Source: Ichthyophis bannanicus
Taxonomy: Eukaryota > Chordata > Amphibia > Gymnophiona > Ichthyophiidae
Assembly: GCA_033557465.1 (NCBI GenBank)
Contig: CM066039.1
Span: 49,505,788 to 49,569,787, forward strand
DNA length: 64,000 nt
Direction of reading: 5' to 3'
Position numbers and translations under genes: made by a program. The first letter of the stretch is position 1. Each line of letters begins with the position of its first letter. Shown here in pieces: positions 53,700 to 62,660 of the stretch. The notes below the pieces were generated by a model. The model was given only the letters and a program-made list of their open reading frames with translations. It was not told where the DNA came from and did not search any database.

Positions 53700-54892
53700 A
53701 ACCATTCTTTATTTTTCACCGACATTTTACCCCATGACCTTTTGTGCACAGCTGGATTTACTATATCAAGACCTGCCCCTTTATGCAGCGGGATATAGTC
53801 CCTAGCTCCTAAGTATTGCAGCCTCAAAGAGCCTGAGTCCTCAGCGCTGGCAAAAGGCCCCGTCAATCACGACGTTTATGCTCACATGAAATTAGTTTTA
53901 CAAAAAGGCCAATTTTGTTCTTTGTTTACTGACTTTCAGTAGCCTTCTATTTGCTATACAGTATTTGCTCTCATTTTTCTGACTCCCCTTTGTGAAACAC
54001 ACTCTGATATTCCAGCAGCTTGGCTAGTATCTTCGTTTTGAAAGTAGAGATCCAGCCTTTCTTTTTTCAAAGCATTTCCTGAAACTCCATCCGGGTTTGT
54101 TAGCAGAAAATTATTTTGTTAACGTCTCTTCTTTTAATGTCAAACCTTGTCTATTGTACTGTTAAAATCATAACTATTTTGTTTAAATACAGCAATTATC
54201 ATCAATTGATTGCCATGCATTTTCTTCCAAACATAGCTATTGTGGTTGAATACACCTACAGAATATTTCTGTGCCCTGCTTAAATTTCTTTCTTTCAATT
54301 GAAAGGACCTGCTTAAAAGATGCTCAGTATTAAGTTCTTCAAATATGATCTGGCAGCCTCAGGAATAAAAGTCTGAAATACCAGGGTACCTCTTTCTTGC
54401 TCCTCCGTACCCCACTTTCCATATCAAAACAAGCAAGCTCCATTCACAGGTATAAGAGCTACATGGGGGAGGTTGCAAAGCAGAACAGAAAGCAGGCATT
54501 TGCTGCTTCCCTTTTTCCGTATCTGAGTGTCAGGTAACTTCCATTTCATGACGATTCATATGGTGAAGCTGAATTAAAAGGCTGGACAGGGCACCCATAA
54601 TATTATCTTTTGCTTCCATTCCCTTTGGTTATGCTGTCTTCTCTTTAGCTTTTCCCCTGTTCGGTGGACATGTGGTCTTGGAGAGAAAACAGGTTTTCAT
54701 TTAGAATTATGGGCTGTATTTTTTCTTTTTTCGACCTTGGCCAGCAATGCAATAGGTAGAAGATGATCTGTTGCAGACCGCACAGGGCATTTTTTCGCAC
54801 CACCTACATATCAGGGAACTCAGTCTGTACCTTTTGCAGCTTCTATGGGAGACTCAATGCCATCTGTATTTTATCATGCTATGATATAGTTC
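53700..54892. other. Unassigned sequence
   Basis: AT-rich, without coding signal or recognised repeat. Confidence 0.4.
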
Positions 54893-55000
54893 ATACCAGA
54901 TGCGCGCAGCACTGTACAGAGATGCAGAATGGATAGTCCCTACTCCTTGGATTTACAATTTAGTAGAGACAGACAGGATATCCCAAAAAAGGCAAAACAA
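54893..55000 (-). mobile_element. LINE 3' tail remnant (TAG-microsatellite family)
   Basis: GCGCGCAGCACTGTACAGAG, TAGTCCCTACTCC and TTTACAATTTAGTAGAGACA GACAGGA follow the order of the tail at 30,165-30,325, strongly degraded. Confidence 0.5.
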
Positions 55001-55336
55001 AAGATGATGGGAGTTAACACATCAAGGGAATGACTGAGTCGATGTAAGGTAGATAGGACTGACTAAAAAAATCAGTACGAAATAGAATCTTGCTCTGTTA
55101 AGAAAATCAGAGCAAGTTAAGATGGGATGACCATGGAGCACTCTAAGCAAGCACTACACAAATTTAAATTGGCTCCTTTCTAAGCAGAAACCACTTCACA
55201 CTTAACTGTGGAGAAAACGAAGATCCCCAAGTACCAAGAAATGAAATCAGAGACCAAGAAGATGTGACACACAGAGATGGAAATTGTTCCCATTGTATTT
55301 GGTGCCAGCAGCTTGATTAAAGAGATATGATGTTTG

Positions 55337-55755
55337 TTCATATGACACCTTTTTGAACTCCAGAAGGAGGCTCTCTCATTGGCACAGTGCAAATGCTGAG
55401 ATGAGCCTAACAGTAAATCTGAGAGACTGAGATACTCTACAACATACCCTGGCAGAGAAGTGAGGTTCATTTTCGTCATGGTATGTGCAAAACGAACCAG
55501 TTTGGAGACACGATGTACCCCAAGAAAGAATTTCCACGTGTGTCTTGTTTTCTCTGCATATTACATCTTATGAACTCCAGAAGAAAGCTCTCTTTGGTAC
55601 AATGCATGCATTAAAGTGAGCATTAGCACTAAATTTGAACGACTGAGACCATATCTAACATGTTCCGGTTTTGGAGGGAGATTCATTGCTGTCATGGAAT
55701 GTGCAAAACTAATCCATTTGAAGACACTCTCACTGTGAGAAACTTAACAATCTGA
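55337..55755. repeat. Diverged tandem duplication, unit about 220 bp
   Basis: Unit 1 (55,337-55,557) and unit 2 (55,558-55,755) share GAACTCCAGAAGGAGGCTCT/GAACTCCAGAAGAAAGCTCT, GAGAGACTGAGA/GAACGACTGAGA, GAGGTTCATTTTCGTCATGG/GAGATTCATTGCTGTCATGG and GTGCAAAACGAACCAGTTTG/GTGCAAAACTAATCCATTTG in the same order. Identity is roughly 70%. The minus strand of unit 1 is open for 99 codons, but no domain is recognised. Confidence 0.7.
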
Positions 55756-56120
55756 AGCCAGCGCTACAGGAAATTAGTGGAAAAATATGAAAATGCCGAT
55801 ATTTCTTAGTTTTCATCTTTGACAAGTCTATTGTTCCAAATGGGATGCCCAGAAGATGACCCTCTCTGCTTTAGGCACTTTTCACATAAACAATAGCAGC
55901 TATAGTGGAGGGTTCAGCTGGTTGCGAGGTTCAGTTGTTTATGTGTCTGTAGGCACAGGTTTATTTGCACTTGTGCAAACAAACCAATGCTTTCTAACCT
56001 GAACTCCCACAGGTTACTGGAGAAAACAGCGCTGGATGCCCGAGAGAATACATTCCCCATGCTGGCAGTAGAGTGGTTGGATGCGAGCGGGGACCCCAAT
56101 CCCTCCCAGCAGAAGAGCGA
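55756..56120. other. Unassigned sequence
   Basis: Near 56,076 a block (GGTTGGATGCGAGCGGGGAC to CAGCAGAAGAG) is repeated with changes at about 56,608-56,652 (AGCTGGATGCCAGCAGAGAC to CAGCAGAAGAG), on the other side of the SINE/L2 tail. Confidence 0.4.
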
Positions 56121-56129
56121 GGGGAAGAG

Positions 56130-56286
56130 TGGAGGAGTGGCCTAGTGGTTGGGGCAAGGTACTTCAGGCCGGAAGGTCAGGGGCTCAAATCCCACTAGAG
56201 GACAGCAACCTTGGGCCGGAAGGACTGGGGTTTCTAGTCCCACAGGTGCTCCTTGTGGTCTTGGGCAAGCCACTTAACCCTCCATA
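56130..56286 (+). mobile_element. SINE with partly duplicated head
   Basis: AGTGGAGGAGTGGCCTAGTG GTTGGGGCA head and a B box GGGCTCAAATCCCACT. A second CCTTGGGCCGGAAGGACTGG GGTTTCTAGTCCCAC repeats the B-box segment, then the CTTGTGGTCTTGGGCAAGCC core. The internal duplication of about 55 bp is unusual for this family. The SINE stops at 56,286, where the L2 tail begins. Confidence 0.75.
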
Positions 56287-56450
56287 GCCCATGTTCCCTG
56301 TAAAATAGTTATCTCCAAGTTATAATGCCCTGTTCAATGTAATTTCAGTTTGTTCAATGTAAACCGCACTGATGCAGAATAGCACAGTATATAATAGAAT
56401 GTAAATAAATATATATAAATAAATAAATAAATAAACAAATAAATAAAATA
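56287..56450 (+). mobile_element. L2 3'-tail element, copy 2
   Basis: Same start (GCCCATGTTCCCTGTAAAAT) and body as 43,560-43,697, ending in a longer AAATAAAT repeat. It is appended directly to the MIR-like core of the SINE. Confidence 0.8.
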
Positions 56451-57260
56451 AGCTGTGGCTAGAGCCCAAAACAATACTGGATGCTAAGGGAGGGCCTTAT
56501 GCCTTGGCAACCAAAAAGTGCTCAAAGCTGCAGTTCTGGCCAAAAATGGTGCTGAATGTCACCTCTGTCAGCAGAGGATTGAAGAAAGGCTGCAGCTGGG
56601 GTCTGAAACGAGCTGGATGCCAGCAGAGACCCCTTTCCCTGTCAGCAGAAGAGTAGAGAGGCTGCTTCTTCAGAGTTCAACATCTATCTACCCTCTAGAC
56701 ATCTGAATTTCTATTACATGTAGGGCTCTATTGCATTGCAACCTCCAGGATGACGGATCTTTAGGGAGCACTTTTGACTTTATAGAGTTTTCCCTTTCAT
56801 GCCTACAGAAGATTGTCCCCGATTGTGAGGATACAAACCTTTTCCCCTCTATGAATTCAGACTTCTGCTGTTTCAGATGCAAAGAGTAGCACCTCTACAG
56901 TAGACCATGGTATTACACACGAATTTCTGACTCCTAGACATAAAGGTCAACAAACAACCTTTTCATTTATCTCACTTAACATCAGCTTTCCAGATCTGAG
57001 CTCCCTTCAGGTCGTTGTAGAATGAACTAGGGATAATGTTGCCCAAATATACCAATAAATTGTAGGTTGCATTACAGTGGTAATGTGATGGTGTTTGTCC
57101 AAGTGGACTAATATTTTATTTATTTCTTTGATTTGATATCTGCTGTCTCATGGAATGCCACTTAGCTGTTGCACTATGTTCTATACAAAATTATCTAATG
57201 CACGGAATAAATGATATAACTCTATATTACATCCTCTCGCTAAACACCAGTCCACCCACT
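56451..57260. other. Unassigned sequence
   Basis: No coding or repeat signal beyond the short block shared with 56,076. Confidence 0.35.
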
Positions 57261-57470
57261 GTCTAACCCAGGGGTTTTCAACCCAGTCTTCGGGGAACCC
57301 TAGGCCAGTCAGGTTTTCAGGATTCCCAGAATGAATATGCATGAGAAAGATTTGCATGTTCTGCCTTCATTGTATGCAAATCTATCTTATGCATAGTCAT
57401 TGTGGGAATCTTGAAAACCTGACTGGCCTAGGATTCCTCGAGGACTGGGTTGAAAACCTATGGGTTCTAA
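57261..57470. mobile_element. Palindromic hAT-type MITE, copy 2
   Basis: Body about 57,269-57,462 (194 bp). The left end CAGGGGTTTTCAACCCAGTC and the complement of the right end CATAGGTTTTCAACCCAGTC continue as inverted repeats for about 80 bp. Flanks GTCTAACC and GGTTCTAACC suggest a worn 8-bp duplication. Size and terminus match the MITE at 26.1 kb. Confidence 0.75.
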
Positions 57471-57552
57471 CCCCTACCTTTCAGCATCACCCCCTATCTA
57501 GTTAACCTCTTCCTGCACTATCACTTTACTGTATCTCTTAATTATAATACTG

Positions 57553-57671
57553 CCTTGTTGTTGTGGTATGGCATCTCCTGGTGACCCTGTGGGTGGTTGT
57601 GACTATTCTCTAGGCTTTCATTACAAGGTGCAACTGGAAGTAGATTGCCAGACCTTTCTTCCACACAGTAA
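57553..57671 (-). mobile_element. RTE/SINE 3' tail fragment
   Basis: The complement reads GAAGAAAGGTCTGGCAATCT ACTTCC, TAGTCACAACC, CAGGGTCACCAGGAGATG and an ACAACAACAA end, the shared SINE/RTE 3' module. Its 5' side is cut by the Harbinger-like element that starts at 57,672. Confidence 0.65.
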
Positions 57672-58293
57672 GGGTGTCATTCTGACTGGCATTTAGCGGG
57701 ACTGGATGTCTGATCTGGACATTCAGCACCGCTAAACACCTGGGTCATGATTCTGAAGGCAGACCTCCCACACGTCGATCCCCATGGGCCAGGGGAGGAG
57801 CAAGGGTGGGGAATGGGCTGCACCCTGACCCCAGACATACAGGGCCAATTCCTAGGTCAGCCCTGTATGTCCAGGGTTGGTGAGTAGGATGGGGGACTTA
57901 TTCCACCTTGGAAGTGGAATACGTCCCCCTAGATAGAGAATGATGAGAGGCCTGGGCATGGAAAGCAAGGTGAGGGAGTGCAGGGGGATCCCTGCGGCTC
58001 AAATCTGGCCATGGCAAGGCTAATTGGGGGTTGAGTGGTGGGGAAAGGGTGAAGTCAGGGTCTGCTGGGGATCACGGCTCCTGCATGCAGGAACGTGGCT
58101 GAGCTAGCCGGGGATGTGACTAGACATCTGGGGTGCCCGAATTGGGGCACGTCCCAGGCATCCAGCCACTATGCCATGATTCTGTCCCACGGGGTCATCT
58201 AGTCCCTGTGGGAGCAGAATCGGTTGCATCTCTGGGCTGTCCAAATTTCTGGGCATCTGAATGGCCTGGATGTGAACCTTCAGAATGGGCTTC
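57672..58293 (+). mobile_element. Harbinger-like non-autonomous element, copy 3
   Basis: 622 bp flanked by TAA on both sides (57,669-57,671 and 58,294-58,296). Ends GGGTGTCATTCTGA and, complemented, GAAGCCCATTCTGA. It contains GACTTATTCCACCTTGGAAG TGGAATA, the same hairpin as copy 1, and CCAGACATACAGGGCC. The TWA duplication supports PIF/Harbinger. Confidence 0.75.
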
Positions 58294-58431
58294 TAAGTCT
58301 CCAGCACTTGTTCTCTCATCCAAGTACTAACCAGACCTAACCCTGTTTAGCTTCCCAGATCAGGTGAGATAGGAGCTCACTGAAGATGGCATGGCCATAG
58401 CACAACTTAGTGAGCCTAAACTCCTAGAGCC

Positions 58432-58916
58432 CGATATTCAGTTGTCCGTAGTTTGGAAGGGCTATGCGCCGATGGGCGCATAGCCCTCCCCCCTGATCCT
58501 TAAACTGGATATTTCATGCTGCAATGATGGCATTGAATATCCGGTGATCACAGCCGATGCCAGAAGCCACCAAAACTAACTGTGCAGCAGCAATATTGGA
58601 TGCTGCCCGGTTATCTTCAGCGCTTTAAAGATAGGCAAGGGTTTTTCTCGCCTATCTTTGAGGCACTGATTGCTAATCGTGCAGCTTCCAATATCACTGC
58701 TGCATGGTTAACACCATTCTCTGCCTCCGCTGTGCCCCAGACTGCCTGCAACACACCCCGATGCTAACCAGACAGCATCGGGGCACATAGCCAGGAATAT
58801 TCAACGGCACTACCCATGTAGGTGCCATTGAATGTTCCTGTCTAAGGCAGTTACACGGTTTACAGGTGCTGTAAACCATGTAACCGCCTTTCGAAAATTG
58901 GACCCCTAGAATATAA
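58432..58916 (+). mobile_element. Hairpin-rich DNA repeat
   Basis: Starts CTAGAGCCCGATATTCAG and ends AAAATTGGACCCCTAG, whose complement CTAGGGGTCCAATTTT gives a short terminal inverted repeat. Internal hairpins are GGGCTATGCGCC with GGGCGCATAGCCC at 58,470, and GGCAGTTACACGGTTTAC with GTAAACCATGTAACCGCC at 58,848. The complement of this repeat matches 52,831-53,150. No protein coding. Confidence 0.65.
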
Positions 58917-58919
58917 TCT

Positions 58920-59155
58920 AAATGCTCTACCACTAGGGGAAGGCATGGGTAAAAAGTCAAGCTTTGACAATCTTACAAAATTTAAGGTCCATGACTCAGT
59001 ATGACTGGCTGTAGACAGTGAGTTCCATAAGGTAGGAGCCTGACAACTAAACCCACCTCTCTTAGTGATAGTATAGCTACCACTAGAGTACTGATGGGGT
59101 GAACAGAGTGTTCCACCAGGTGTGTATTGAACCAGAAACTCACTTAAAGAGCCAT
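58920..59155 (-). mobile_element. LINE ORF2 C-terminal scrap
   Basis: The minus-strand frame has TITKRGGFSCQAPTLWNSLS followed by WTLNFVRLSKLDF, similar to the xxxPxLWNSLP block of L2/CR1 C-termini. Short and degraded. Confidence 0.4.
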
Positions 59156-59165
59156 GTCCCTCTTC

Positions 59166-59280
59166 CATGGAGTAGCCTAGTGATAAGAACAGCTGCCTGT
59201 GAACCAAGGTTCAAATCCCATTGATTCTCCTTGTGACCTTCGGCAAATCACTTAGCCCTCCATGTCTTCAGGTGCAGCAT
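59166..59280 (+). mobile_element. SINE head and core
   Basis: CATGGAGTAGCCTAGTGATA AGA head, GGTTCAAATCCCAT B box, CTTGTGACCTTCGGCAAATC ACTTAGCCCTCCATG core. Truncated 3' of the core. Confidence 0.75.
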
Positions 59281-59703
59281 TAGCAGCTAATGTGTGTTAA
59301 CCATCATTTCTCTATCTCGACCGAACACTTGTCTTTTCCACAGTGCTGGGAATGTCCCCAACAGTTAACAAAAAGCTTTTGCACCTTGCATGCCTTAATT
59401 TTGGTTCTTAACTCTAAATAACATGCAAAACCTCGACACACCTTAATAAATAGGCCTCTTAGTGGATGTTGTATGCACAATGAAGGTCAGGTCAGGTGTT
59501 CCCATCGCTGCAGTAATTATCACAGTGGGAACAAGCTGACAATCTTGCCAGCACAAGGATTAATGAACAAAGCTTTTCCTCATTCACAGGGGAGCTCTTT
59601 CCAGAACAGAAGTTCCCCATTAGTAAGTGAAATGTAAACATTCATTCCTGACCTCTGTTAGAAGTCTATAAAATCCTGGGTGGAGTGGAACATGCAAAAA
59701 TTG

Positions 59704-60040
59704 AGAACATACGAACATAAGAGATGCCATACGGGGTCAAACCAAGGTCCATCAAGCCCAGTATTCTGTTTCCAACAGTGGCCAATCCAGGTCACAAGTA
59801 CCTGGCAGGTACCCAAAGTCCACAGCTTCCACAATGCCCATCCTAGGGTAAGCAATGGGTTTCCTGGGTCCTCTTTAATAATACTTTATGGAACTTTCCT
59901 CCAGGAACTTGTCCAAAACGTTTTTAAACCCATCTACACTAACAGCTTTTACTACATCCTCCGGTAACACATTCCAGAATTTAATTACACTTTGAGTGAA
60001 AAAATATTTTCTCTTATGAGTCTTATTAGTCTCTTGCAAA
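59704..60040 (-). mobile_element. CR1 3' end
   Basis: GAACATACGAACATAAG terminal units, GTCAAACCAAGGTCCATCAA, then up to GAGTGAAAAAATATTTTCTC (the KRKYFFTQ codons on the minus strand). Noncoding end plus about 40 codons. Confidence 0.85.
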
Positions 60041-60047
60041 AAGTACA

Positions 60048-60235
60048 AAGACTAGGGGACATCCCATGAAGTTACAAAGTAGTATTTTTAAAACAAATAG
60101 GAGAACATATCTTTTCATTCAATTCATAGTTAAGTTTTTGAACTTGTTCCCGGGGGATGTGGGAAAAAGCAGTTAGCATATCTGGGTTTAATAAAAGGTT
60201 TGGACAGGTTTCTGGGGGAAAAGTCAACTTTATTT
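60048..60235 (+). mobile_element. CR1 3' fragment, opposite orientation
   Basis: CTAGGGGACATCCCATGAAG, AGGAGAACATATCTTTTCAT, then GGTTTGGACAGGTTTCTGGG. It covers the same part of CR1 as the copy at 59,704-60,040 and is more diverged. It is therefore an independent older copy, not the other half of a twin-primed insertion. Confidence 0.7.
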
Positions 60236-60379
60236 TTATTACGGAAGACCCGAGAAAGCTGCTGCTTATCCCTGAGGGTAATTTGCATGGAATCTAGCCC
60301 GGTGATTTTGGATCCTGATCCCCCTAGTCTCCTGTTCACCTCCTATGGTTTCCTTACCATTCCCCTAGATATATCCTAG

Positions 60380-60487
60380 TTCCCACTTGAGTTGTCTGTC
60401 TTTACTGTTGTGTTGTCCATCTTGACTAAACTGTAAGCTTTTATGAACAGAGACTGTCTCTTATACGTCTCTCTATAGTGCTGCATA
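60380..60487 (+). mobile_element. LINE 3' tail, first copy of the 77-bp repeat
   Basis: ATCTTGACTAAACTGTAAGC TTTTATGAACAGAGACTGTC to CTCTATAGTGCTGCATA. Positions 60,411-60,487 are identical to 61,010-61,086. Confidence 0.85.
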
Positions 60488-61009
60488 CGTCCATGGTCCA
60501 TGTTATCCAGAATGGAGCTGGCTTTAGATTCCTCCTTGCAAAAGATATCGGTATTTACTAAGGAATCTGTTGCTAAATTTTCCAATCAGGAATCTTGTTT
60601 GTCTGTTGTAGAGAAAAGCGTTGGCTCTTTAGAAGACCGCTTTTCTACTCTTCAGCCACTCACTACCTCTATAGTCCAGGATGTTACCTTGTTATCTTCA
60701 AAACACGAGGCTCTTGAGAACTCAATTCGTTCTCGGAACCTTCGTCTTCTGAATTTCCCTAAAACTCATTACCTCGCTCCTATCATGTTATTTCATAAAT
60801 ATTTGAAGGAAATATTGTTGCTTTCTGATGTGGAAACGATTTTTTTGCTTAATATTTACTATTTACCTTCTAGGGACACGGCTTTGCAAGCCGAGTCTCA
60901 GGTTCGATGTGATGCAAGTGAGCCTAAAAGTTCAGCCTCTTTAAATATTTCTGATTTTTTGGAATCGTCTCAGGATGAGATTCCTACTAGAGCCACACTG
61001 TTGATTACA
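60488..61009 (+). mobile_element. L1/Tx1-type ORF1 fragment inserted in a LINE tail
   Basis: A 522-bp segment between perfect 77-bp direct repeats. It has neither poly(A) nor UTR and consists almost wholly of ORF1 coding sequence. Confidence 0.7.
60500..61009 (+). pseudogene. L1/Tx1-type ORF1 protein, partial
   Basis: The open frame starts at 60,500 and runs past the insert edge to a TGA at 61,022. Residues 5-80 are coiled-coil-like (SVVEKSVGSLEDRFSTLQPL, SKHEALENSIRSRNL). NLRLLNFPK begins the RRM-like domain, followed by MLFHKYLKEILLLSDVETI and INxAYYLP-like INIYYLPSRD, as in fish and amphibian Tx1/L1 ORF1. The C-terminal third is missing. It is a different family from the ORF1 at 3.6-4.4 kb. 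Confidence 0.7.
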
Positions 61010-61106
61010 TGTTGTCCATCTTGACTAAACTGTAAGCTTTTATGAACAGAGACTGTCTCTTATACGTCTCTCTATAGTGCTGCATATGCCTTGTAGCACT
61101 ATACAA
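61010..61106 (+). mobile_element. LINE 3' tail, second copy of the 77-bp repeat
   Basis: Repeats 60,411-60,487 exactly, then continues as TGCCTTGTAGCACTATACAA ATGATAAG into the microsatellite, which is the natural end of this LINE family. Confidence 0.85.
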
Positions 61107-61388
61107 ATGATAAGTAGTAGAAGCAGTAGTAGTATCAGCAGTAGTAGTAGTAGTAGCAGCAGTAGTAGTAATAGCAGTAGTAGTTGTAGCAGCAGCATCA
61201 GCAGAAGCAGTAGTAGTAGTAGTAGTAGTAGCAGCAGCAGTAGTAGTAATAGCAGCAGCAGTAGTAGTAGTAGCAGCAGTAGTAGTTGTAGCAGTAGTAG
61301 CAGCAGCAGTAGTAGTTGTAGCAGCACTAGTAGTAGCAGTAGTAGTAGTAGTAGTTGTATCAGCAGCATCAGCAATAGTAGTAGTAGT

Positions 61389-61419
<31 letters not shown>

Positions 61420-61488
61420 CTAGTTGTAGCAGTAGTAGTAGTAGTAGTAGCAGTAGTAGTAGTAGTTGTAGCAGTAGTAGTAGTAGTA
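61107..61488 (+). repeat. AGT/AGC compound microsatellite
   Basis: About 380 bp of trinucleotide repeats, mostly AGT with AGC, plus TGT and ATC variants. It grew from the TAG-type tail of the preceding LINE (short forms at 520-540, 30,170 and 42,090). It produces long poly-Ser, poly-Leu and poly-Thr frames, none of which are genes. Confidence 0.95.
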
Positions 61489-61562
61489 GAATTGGCCACT
61501 GTTGGAAACAGGATACTAGGCTTGATGAACATTTCAGTCTGACACTGTAGAAATTCTCATGT
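61489..61562 (+). mobile_element. CR1 3' terminus, plus orientation
   Basis: ATTGGCCACTGTTGGAAACA GGATACTAGGCTTGATGAAC is the complement of the CR1 end seen elsewhere. It abuts, tail to tail, the minus-oriented CR1 that starts at 61,563. Confidence 0.75.
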
Positions 61563-62594
61563 TAAGAACATAAGATATGCCATAATGGGTCAGACCAAGG
61601 TCCATCAAGCCCAATATCCTGTTTCCAAAAGTGGTTAAACTAGGTTACAAGTACCTAGCATTTTCCCCAAAGGACACAGGTTCCACAATGCTTGTATTGG
61701 GGCAAGCAGTGGATATCCCGGGTCCCTTTAATAATGGTTTATGGACCCTTCCTTCAGGAACTTGTCCTAACCTTTTTTAAACCCAGCTACACTAACAGCC
61801 TTTACTACATTCTCCGGTAATGAATTCCAGAGTTTGATTACATGTTGAGTGAAAAAAATATTTTCTCTTATTAGCCTTAAATAGGCTACCTTGTAGCTTC
61901 ATTGCATGTCCCCTACTCTTTCTATATTTTGATGGCGTGTAAACAATCGATCTACTCGTATGTTTACCATTCCACTCCATTCATTAATTTATAGAACTCT
62001 ATCATATCTCCCCTCGGCCATCTCTTTTCCATGTTGAAGAGCTCTAACCTTTTTTAGCCTCTCTTCATAGGGGTATCCTTCCATCCCCTTTACCATTTTG
62101 GTGGCTCTTCTCTGTACCTTTTCTAATAACTCTATATCCTTTTTAAGAAACGGTGACCAGAATTGCATATAGTATTCAAGGTGTGGTCTCAGCAACGAAT
62201 GATACAGCGGTATTATAATATCCTTAGTTTTATTCTCCATTCCTTTTCTTATGATACCTAGCATTCTATTTGCTTTCTTGGCCGCAGCTGCACACTAAGC
62301 GGAGGGTTTCAACATATTATCCATGATGACACCTAAATCTTTTTCCTGGGGTGTGGCTCCTAATGTGGAACCTTGCATCATGTAACCAGTTTGGGTTGTT
62401 CTTTCCTAGGTGCATAACATTGCACATGTCCACATTAAATTTCATCTGCCTTTTGAAGATCCAGTCTTCCAATTTATCAAGGTCCTCTTGCAATTTTTTG
62501 TGTCATCTACAATTTGATTACCTCACTCGTTATTCCCATTTCCAGGTCATTTACGAATATGTTAAAAAGCAGTGGACCCAGCACAGATCCTTCA
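61563..62594 (-). mobile_element. CR1 LINE, 3' 1.0 kb
   Basis: The minus strand reads MLGIIRKGMENKTKDIIIPL, YMQFWSPFLKKDIELLEKVQ and [17 protein letters not shown], then broken frames to the AMKLQGSLFKANKRKYFF region and the 3' UTR. It ends at 62,594 within the RT palm region (GSVLGPL side). It has stops and small deletions relative to the next copy. Confidence 0.9.
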
Positions 62595-62660
62595 TAGGCT
62601 TATGGCTTTTTAGTGCTCTCAGCCCCCCCCCCCCTCCAGTCTGTACCTCATTACCAAGTC

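Noticed and set aside
55337..55755. CRISPR-like or satellite array
   Set aside because: Only two diverged units of about 220 bp, with no spacer structure; vertebrate-type sequence makes CRISPR implausible.
1..59280. tRNA-like A and B boxes at eight places
   Set aside because: All share the same head attached to a MIR-like core and lack a full cloverleaf, so they are SINEs and not tRNA genes.
59704..60235. Head-to-head CR1 pieces as a third twin-priming case
   Set aside because: The two pieces cover overlapping parts of CR1 and differ in divergence, so they are separate insertions.
61005..61550. Long poly-Ser, poly-Leu and poly-Thr reading frames of 111-175 codons
   Set aside because: They are read-throughs of the AGT/AGC microsatellite in all frames, without any non-repetitive coding part.
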